From positions 6,295,001 through 6,359,000 of the forward strand of contig CM065299.1 in the NCBI GenBank assembly GCA_032871835.1: 64,000 nt of DNA. The letters are read 5' to 3'. Positions within the stretch are counted from its first letter, which is position 1. Every line of letters begins with the position of its first letter. Of this stretch, positions 57,076 through 64,000 are shown piece by piece. The position numbers and the translations under genes are program-made. The notes under the pieces were generated by a model that was not told where the DNA came from, searched no databases, and saw only the letters and a list, made by a program, of their open reading frames with translations. Source of the stretch: Dipteronia dyeriana. Its lineage: Eukaryota; Streptophyta; Magnoliopsida; Sapindales; Sapindaceae.

Positions 57076-59080
57076 GAGTGTCGTTAGATAAGGAAAATAC
57101 TTTAAAAAAGAAGAAGATTAGAAGTGGATCCTAATTCCTAACACCCATTAAGCTAAACTTAACATTTCCAATTTCTCCTGCACAGCGTATGGTATTTAAA
57201 AATAAAAAATAAACAAACCATTTTGTTTGTGATTGTGGCTATTCTAATTGGTCTTTGAAAGATGCCTATTTATCCTCTTCAATGTATGAAAAATATGAAG
57301 GAATTATTCAAATTATGTAATGAAAGACACCCACCCAAAACATGTCCTCATCTTTGTAAGTAAAGCATGTTCAAGATACTTGAACACAATCAAAAGAGAT
57401 TAATAAGTGATAAAGTGGAGTATAAAGTGATAGATCTTCTTACATATAATATATGGCAATTTGGGTTGGATGGCATTTAAGAGATACAAGAAACCTATCA
57501 CTTTCATTAACATCCAGTGGGGTTTATTTGTGAATTTTTTTTTATTTTTATTTTTTGCCTAATTCAACACCACCTGCTTTTTTAGTGCTTCTCATTATAG
57601 TGGGGGTTGGCCCAGTCATTTGAGTATGTTTTTCACTCTTTTGCTTTTGTACTTAATTTATTTCTTTACATTATTTTAAGAGAACTTTTTTTAAGCTGAA
57701 TCCGTGGTTTATTATTTTTGATGTACGAGGTCTTAAGTGTAATTTGACCTATAAAATGATTTAATTGAATCTTGTTAAATAATGTAGTTGCATCTACATG
57801 GTCTGGTATTGTAGAATGATCTGAGAAGATATTTTATATTTAAAGTAATATAGTTTCATACATTAAAAATAAAAACATAGAAAGAATCAAGTATAGTTTG
57901 TGGGTGGACCTCACTCAAATGATCACAATTCACAATAATGGAAAACCCATAAAGTACATATATTATGATCAAGACAAAGAAGTAAGGGAAGAAGGAGAAG
58001 AAGATATGGTTGCCACATTGGATGAATCTAATTCATTGCATCCAACCACTTGATTAATCACATCAAATTGTTATATTATTATCTTACCGTACATATTTAT
58101 CCGTACGTATGGTAAAGTTTTTTTTATAGAAAATAGATATTCATATCATATATATATTAGAGTTTTATCTTATAAAAAATAGATATTCAGATCATTTATA
58201 TCACTCGATCGAATCGGATCATTGACCTGACCAAATTGCATTGGCAAAAAGCAAAAAATTGATCTTAAATCGGGAAATTCATATCCATAATCTCTCTTTC
58301 TCTCTCACAATTTATGGCGCTGCTGGTTTTCAATTCGCCAAAGGTGTCATAACCCAAAACCTTTTGAGCCTCGACCCACACTCTCTTGAATAATTTATTT
58401 AAATGAAAAAATATATATAGAGTAATAATTCATGTCGGCTTCCAAGGTAAAACATACAAAAATTTACCGTCTTTTAAATTTTGAGCGCTCGTGATGCCCA
58501 TGGGGGTTTGCGATTCCACCCAATAGAGGAGTGCCACCGTGGCAGAATCCTCATCTCACAACGTGAAAATTTTCTTTGTTATTTTTGCATGTACCCGTAA
58601 AACGACAAGAATTATTTTCCTAAATTAACAAAGTAAAATTAGAAAGTAGTAGACAAGACAAGACTGGATAAAAAAAAAAGGACACTCCGTGTGGGACCCA
58701 GCTTTAACTAGCTTGTTGAATTTGAGGTTTGATTGCTTGTTTTGTGATGAGTCATGACTAGTAATTCGGATAAGTCCGCCACTTGTCCAGTCCTTTTCAT
58801 GCTCACATTTCGTGATATACTCCAACTCATATCATCTCATCTCAATATCTCGTTTTCTCATCTAGGGAAAGTAATCAAGTTTCATTATCCATCAAAATAT
58901 CGTGAGGAGAAACTCGTGATAAATCATTACATACATCCAAACACACAAAAAGACAAAGAAACCTCGATAATGTAGAGAGCCAGTGAGGCGGTGAGCCACT
59001 CACTCTCCAAAAATAAAAACTTCCGGTTTCCGGTTTTCTGTTTTACAATTCTGCTTTTTCTCTCTCCCTCTCCCTCTCCC
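57076..59080. other. Spacer upstream of WIP10
   Basis: Non-coding, with short repeats such as AGAAAATAGATATTCA...ATCAT twice near 58130-58200. No gene is supported. Confidence 0.4.
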
Positions 59081-59092
59081 TCTCTATATAAA
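59058..59092 (+). promoter_or_regulatory. CT-rich tract and TATA box of WIP10
   Basis: TCTCTCCCTCTCCCTCTCCC runs into TATATAAA (59085-59092), about 100 bp before the ATG. The Y-patch-plus-TATA arrangement is common in plant core promoters. Confidence 0.65.
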
Positions 59093-59192
59093 CACGCACT
59101 CTTCCCTCGTATTTTTCCACACGCAGTATCACCACACACGAAAGAAAGGTCTATAGGAATCGATTTGCATCCGTAAAATTCCTTGAAAAAAA

Positions 59193-59456
59193 ATGTTGTA
59201 CTTGAACCGGGTATGGATGGCGGCCTCTGTGGCGGTGGTGCAAGGACACACCGACCAAGGCTGTAAGTTGAAGACAGGACTTACGTATCTTCACCACGGC
59301 AAGAAAAGGCTTTTTTCTTCTAAAGACTCGTCCGATCTCCGGCCACTCTCCGGTATGATCAGTTCCGATATTTCGGGAGTAATCGGGAGTCGTGAAACGC
59401 CGGACGACGAGTCTCTCCGGAGAGTCATGTATTTAAACTGTTGGGGCCAGGGCTGA
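59193..59456 (+). CDS. WIP10: divergent wound-responsive DUF3774 protein
   Basis: An 87-residue protein starting MLYLNRVWMAASVAVVQGHT, then DQGCKLKTGLTYLHHGKKRL, a variable middle, and DESLRRVMYLNCWGQG. It keeps the family layout and two cysteines but forms a different branch from WIP2-WIP9: QGHTDQG replaces EALKDQG, and NCWGQG replaces SCWGPN. It has its own TATA box and single exon. From memory, Arabidopsis has a similar wound-responsive gene beside a VAP4-type gene, as here (see findings). Confidence 0.9.
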   Translation: MLYLNRVWMAASVAVVQGHTDQGCKLKTGLTYLHHGKKRLFSSKDSSDLRPLSGMISSDISGVIGSRETPDDESLRRVMYLNCWGQG

Positions 59457-61425
59457 GGTTATCATGTTTGGAGGCACAACTCGATCGCAGGCGCTGTTTT
59501 AGGTTCCAACTTTGAAGAAAAAAAAAGAAAAGGGAAAGGTTGACTTGACTGTTCACGAGTCCCGCAGAATTGTGTTGAACTGAGGAGGAGATGGTGTTGG
59601 GGACCTCGTTTTTCTTTCTCTTTTTCTTTTCAAAAATTGTACAGAAGATGGAGAACTTGTGAAATATATCAAACTTTGACAAACCATATATATTTCATTT
59701 CTCTCTCTCTCTCGCTCTCTCATAATTCTGATTCTGATTCTGATTGATTTCCAAAGGGAATTTTCCAGAGATTCGGTTATATTCAAATCAATTTAACAGG
59801 ATTTTAAATTGATCTACTTTAATGTTGTATAGAGGAATAAGGATCTACTTTAAATTGATCTATTTTAAATATCCAAGATCGTAGACGAAATTGCTTCAAG
59901 GGTCTGTTGTGCAGATGATCTGATCTACAACTGTATCTATCAATAGCTAAAGATATTATAGATGGGCATTTCAGAATCTTGAACTCGTTTCACAGCCATC
60001 AAGAAGAATATTTGATAATTATTTAATCGGGTAAAAATGACAACATTCAATAACATGTCATAATTTGAGATAAAAATGAGAGTGATCAGGTTGTCAATCA
60101 GTAACAGGTTTTGCTCAGAAGAAAGCATAAGAAATCAGAGGGGCAATTGGATCATATGCTCCTAAACGAAATGGCATGATGCTGCTACTTGATCGGTACA
60201 AACACTACACAAGGAAGAGTTGTAGATATACAATCAAATGTAAAAAAGTTAAAATGTACAATTAAATTTATCTTAACGATTAAATTCAGATCATTAAATG
60301 TTTAAATTTTTAACCGATGGATCTTTTAATAATAGTTTTAAAATACAACATTAACTTTACATTAAACAATCAAATTAAAATTAAATATTCTATAAATGTA
60401 TTTATAAGAGCACGTAGAAATAACATGTAAGAATTTAATACTAATGCATGACAAAATAGAGAAAATAAGAACGCTGCAACTTTCTACACAATATTGACCT
60501 GAAATTTAGTTACTGAATTTGGTTACTTTCTAGCTCAGTAGTGTCAACAGTGGGATCGTTCACATAATATCTCAAATGAGAAGAAAAAAAAAAGGTAAAG
60601 GTATTAAGGTATCATAAGGTCACTTCTTTTGTTCGAAAATTAAAAAAGAAAAAAGAAAAAAGAAAAAAGATTTCATACAATAAAAAGGAAAAAATCAAAA
60701 TAGAAAATTGAACCGACCTCACGAGGGTGTCACCCGCAAGGTATTGTAAAGTTTAAAGGCACTCGGGGGTTAATACTGGCTATTACCCCTAGCTTTTACT
60801 TATTAAAACCGCAAATTTGAGAGAAAACCCCCTAACATGCAAGTTCTTCTCCAAAACATTGAATAAAATGACTTAAAATTTGTGTACATGAGAGCACATT
60901 CATTAGTCTAAAAGATTATGCATAGATTTCAAAACAAGATACCAAGTAGTAACAATGTTTCACATTATATATTATTGTTATTGTTATGATAATATCGTCA
61001 ACAAGATACCAAGTAAGAACAATGTCCACTTTCAGACAAACAAAGTATAGATTTCAAAAATCAAATTCCATCAACCAAACACTATGTACCCACTATCTAC
61101 AACTTGATTGCCTTTTATTAAAGCAAGTCTTGTTAAATACCCAACAAAATATCAACAATAAAAAACCTGAACCTATAAGGTTTATTACTGATATAATTGA
61201 ATGTCATTTGATTCCTCAGTCACTAAAAAATTTCAATGAAGAGCATCATGCATAGGTGAAACAGAACACGAACCCAGAATCAAATTTTCCAAAAATGCAT
61301 TTCTCATTTAACAATTAAAACATGTAGAATCCAAGCCCACTAAAAAGATCTCAAATGCATAAAAATGTAAATTAAACAAAACAAAACATAAAGAAAAAGA
61401 AAAAACTCTTGTTCGAAAGACAAAA
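59457..61425. other. WIP10 3' region and RPL26 3' region
   Basis: A (CT)n tract at 59700-59722 (plus-strand CTCTCTCTCTCTCGCTCTCTC) is the only notable repeat. The segment just right of 61260 is probably RPL26 3' UTR. No further gene. Confidence 0.4.
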
Positions 61426-61866
61426 TCAGTCGATACTCTGCATGATATCCTCCGGAGCGAACTTGGTACCCTTCTCCTTGTCGGCCGCGGCACGTCCCTT
61501 GGCCTTGCGTTCGAGCAGCGACTTGCGGTCCTTATCGAGCCTGAGCTTCGTAATAACGACCTTCGAAGGGTTGATCCCGACGTTGACGGTGGTGCCGTTA
61601 ACCTTCTCGCGAGCGATGCGCTCGATGTGGATGACCCACTTACGGCGGTAGACTTGGACGACTTTGCCCTCGCGGCCCTTGAATGTCCCACGGACGACTT
61701 GGACCTCGTCGTCCTTGCGCACGGGCATGGACCGAGCATTGTACTTCTGGCGGAGGTCGGCGGAGAGAGGCGCGCTCATCAGTACCCGCCGCACGCTGGA
61801 CGGCGCCGTGAAGTGCGCCTTCCGGTTCTTGCGGCGGGAAGAGGAGACTCGCGGGTTGTACTTCAT
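61426..61866 (-). CDS. RPL26: 60S ribosomal protein L26 (uL24)
   Basis: An intact 146-residue protein in one exon, starting [20 protein letters not shown]. The KOW segment is at about residues 51-82 ([20 protein letters not shown]), followed by WVIHIERI and [18 protein letters not shown]. It ends EDIMQSID, the usual plant RPL26 length and termini. It is a component of the large cytosolic ribosomal subunit near the peptide exit tunnel. The coding region is far more GC-rich than its surroundings, as usual for conserved ribosomal genes. Nothing is broken. Confidence 0.98.
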   Translation of the reverse strand: MKYNPRVSSSRRKNRKAHFTAPSSVRRVLMSAPLSADLRQKYNARSMPVRKDDEVQVVRGTFKGREGKVVQVYRRKWVIHIERIAREKVNGTTVNVGINPSKVVITKLRLDKDRKSLLERKAKGRAAADKEKGTKFAPEDIMQSID

Positions 61867-61875
61867 GGTGGAGGC

Positions 61876-61883
61876 TAGGGTTT
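61876..61883 (-). promoter_or_regulatory. Telo-box (AAACCCTA) at the RPL26 leader
   Basis: AAACCCTA on the minus strand, 10-17 bp upstream of the RPL26 ATG. Telo-boxes are typical of plant ribosomal-protein gene promoters and leaders, where they support growth-linked expression. Confidence 0.7.
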
Positions 61884-61929
61884 AGCTAGAGCCTGAGACG
61901 ATGCCCCAAAAATTCTTTTCAGTTGAGGG

Positions 61930-62922
61930 CAACTTCTAACTTCTAATTAACAAAAAACAAAATTATATTGTTTCTCAAAAAATAAAATAAAAAATTATAT
62001 AGGCATATAAGTTACAAATGTTTTTTTTTTTTTTTTTTCATATAATACTTTTTTTTTATAGTTCTTGTTGTATAAAAGTGTTGGGTGATGATTTTTTTAT
62101 CAGTTTCATTTATTATATTTTTTCTTTGTTTTTTTTTTCCTTTTATGTACCATAAAATTATTATTCATATTTGAAATTTTTTCATCCAATTTTGCAATCA
62201 TTGCTTAAAATGCCATAGATGAAAATATTTAAACTTGATTTACAAGTTTTTTATAATAAATAAACTTAATTTATCAGTTTAGAAGTAAAAAATTAGTTTC
62301 AAGTTATATACTATTATATACAAATGTGTATTCAAAGCAAAGTAAGTGTAGGTCTTGAGATTAAATTTCAATTGTATCAATATTGTGTAGCTTATAATTT
62401 ATATAGTTTACTGTTAAAAAATTGAATATTTTAAACAAAACTGAATATTTTAAACAAAATGTATGCTAATTTATAAAGTTGAATACTAACACTAATTTGT
62501 AAAAGTACAACAGTAATTCTGAATAATTTAATGCAATTTTGTGATAAACAAAATCTATTGTGTTGTTACAATTTTAATTCATATTAGCAGATTTGTGTTT
62601 AATCTCAACTCTCATACTAAATTAGTAATAATCTTAATCGGAAACTTTAATCAAAGGGCAAATCAACCTAATGGGATGCTGCAATAATATTATACATGAC
62701 CAATTTCTTGTGAAAAATTAAGTTAAAAGAAATAAAAAAGAAGTGATCGCAGCATAACCGGTGGAAACACATCTCTCAACCAAGAAAGAAAAAAAGGATT
62801 GCTCATGGCAACTGACATTGAAAGCATTACAGGCAGAGCCATAGAATTCGTCCGTAACCAGTTACCCACAATGCAACATAGAGGAAAACATGCAAACTCA
62901 CGCGCACATACATTGAATCCGA
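61930..62922. other. AT-rich spacer between RPL26 and VPS18
   Basis: Contains a poly-T run near 62020 and no gene. The last 100-200 bp are probably VPS18 3' UTR. Confidence 0.45.
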
Positions 62923-63845
62923 TCATACAGGCAAAGAAAAGCTCCTCTGATTTCCGAGATTATGTGGTTTTATCTCCCATGAAGAGACCTGATATGCTTC
63001 TTCAGGAGAAACGAAAGGCAAGGAGACCTCATGGATCATCAAGTCACCGCAAAATGGGCATTCACTGGCTACTGCATCGTCTAATTGTGAACGTAGCTGC
63101 CCACCGATTCAAAAAATAAAGTCGACCGAATTAGCCAATTTTGATCACAACTCAAAATTCTATAGTTTGTGAATCAAGTGAACGAGTGAAAAGAGCGTGC
63201 CAACAGCCAACAAAATAAAATGAGTTTGGAAAAAAAGAATGTCTCAAATGAATATAATCAATGATGAGATTGGTAAGCTGTAGAGTGGAACTCATCTCAA
63301 AGTTGTGACACACACGAGATATACAGTGTAGAGCGATAATGAATCTTATTTCCAATACATGTTGATCAGATGCACATAAGAAACAAGAACACATGTACCT
63401 TATCCGATGGGGTCATGATAGTTAAGGAATCTTCAGATATGACTCCATTTGAATCCTTCCTGGCTTCGTTGCCCAGTAAAGTTAGTTGCTTCTGCAGATC
63501 CAGTATATACTCTGCCTGGAACATTCATTAAAAAACCACTTGGAAAAGAACAAAAAAAGTGAAAAAGAAATAGAAGTTGCATTTAATAGAGAGATGCAGT
63601 TACTTGAATGCTCCATAAACATTTGTTATTTCAGCCAAAGCACTTCAACTGTAAGAATGACAAAGATATCACCACCACTTACTTGAGTTTCGTCAGTGCA
63701 ACGAGTCACATGGGCAATCAGGCATTGTGAATGGAAGGCATGTCCACATGGAAAGACATAGAAAGGGGGAATCAGCCCTACAGTTGTGTAACCACGAGTG
63801 CGATAATCTCCACCCACAATCAAGATTTTACGCCTGCAACTCTGA
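62923..63845 (-). CDS. VPS18: VPS18, C-terminal exons (partial)
   Basis: The 3' end of a plant VPS18 gene, a subunit of the HOPS/CORVET tethering complexes acting at late endosomes and vacuole. Exons in gene order: 63683 to about 63832-63845 (CRRKILIVGGDYRTRGYTTV, then APFYVFPCGHAFH-like PPFYVFPCGHAFHSQCLIAH), 63399-63515 (AEYILDLQKQLTLLGNEARK...), and 62923-63096 (LRSQLDDAVASECPFCGDLM...SLPV stop). The split CRRK, CGHAFHSQC and CPFC form the C-terminal RING-type zinc finger. All junctions are GT-AG and in phase. Upstream exons lie beyond the right edge. The plus-strand frame at 62799-63119 is antisense to the last exon. Confidence 0.9.
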
Positions 63846-64000
63846 TGACTTAAAGAATAAGAACTCATAATCTAGACATAGGCATTAAGTTAATTAATAC
63901 AACTCAATCAGCTTACAGCACTACAGAAGGGTGTATGCACATTTTGAAATACAATAATAAAAAAGAAATTAAAGATAGTTTCATTTATAATATCGAAAAA

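Noticed and set aside
62799..63119. A 106-codon plus-strand frame at the right end
   Set aside because: It is antisense to the last exon of VPS18.

Overview
This window is nuclear DNA from a flowering plant, almost certainly a eudicot. It is AT-rich, has spliced genes, contains the plant-specific wound-responsive DUF3774 (WIP) family, plant VAP4-type, RPL26 and VPS18 genes, and a dense mix of plant transposons. The species cannot be told from the sequence. Small-ORF starts were re-chosen at ATG codons, because several open frames only extend upstream through TTG or GTG.

The backbone from 4 to 44 kb is a same-strand tandem array of nine small single-exon WIP genes, here numbered WIP1 to WIP9: 4124, 8866, 15654, 16634, 24976, 32618, 41209, 41644 and 43320. 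A frameshifted WIP relic lies at 48.6 kb and a divergent member (WIP10) at 59.2 kb. Most share an N-terminal block (AWMVAAS.AAVEA.KDQGFCRWNY), a variable Ser/Lys-rich linker and a nearly invariant C-terminus (ESLRKVMYLSCWGPN). The array grew by local duplication. The clearest event copied a WIP6-to-WIP7 block to make WIP8-WIP9, and its junction can be placed at about 41628.

The spacers are filled with mobile elements, many with identifiable ends and target-site duplications (TSDs). They are: a 411-bp hAT MITE (795-1205); a degenerate inverted-repeat element (about 1.99-3.66 kb); a gene-less LTR element (5214-8109); a full-length but decayed Copia element on the minus strand (10205-15205, TSD AACAT); a MULE-like inverted-repeat element (17313-24065) holding a Tourist MITE and a two-gene PIF/Harbinger element (19283-23405); MITEs at 26-27.4 kb; a hAT element with broken transposase (27679-31453); a 6.8-kb MULE with a FAR1-type transposase relic and a captured gene fragment (33724-40504); a hAT-like element (45108-45756); a small Gypsy-derived LTR element (46000-48570) split by a 9-bp-TSD foldback element (47038-48182); and a Harbinger-derived MITE (56551-57075).

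The right third is more gene-like. It holds a seven-exon VAP4-type MSP-domain gene (51739-55153, +), WIP10 (59193-59456, +), an intact RPL26 gene (61426-61866, -) with a telo-box next to its start codon, and the last three coding exons of VPS18 (62923 to about 63845, -), which runs off the right end.

The genes do not form an operon. The WIP genes are separate promoter units, with TATA-like boxes about 70-135 bp before the ATG. WIP8 is the exception: it has no promoter of its own and sits 150 bp after the WIP7 stop codon.
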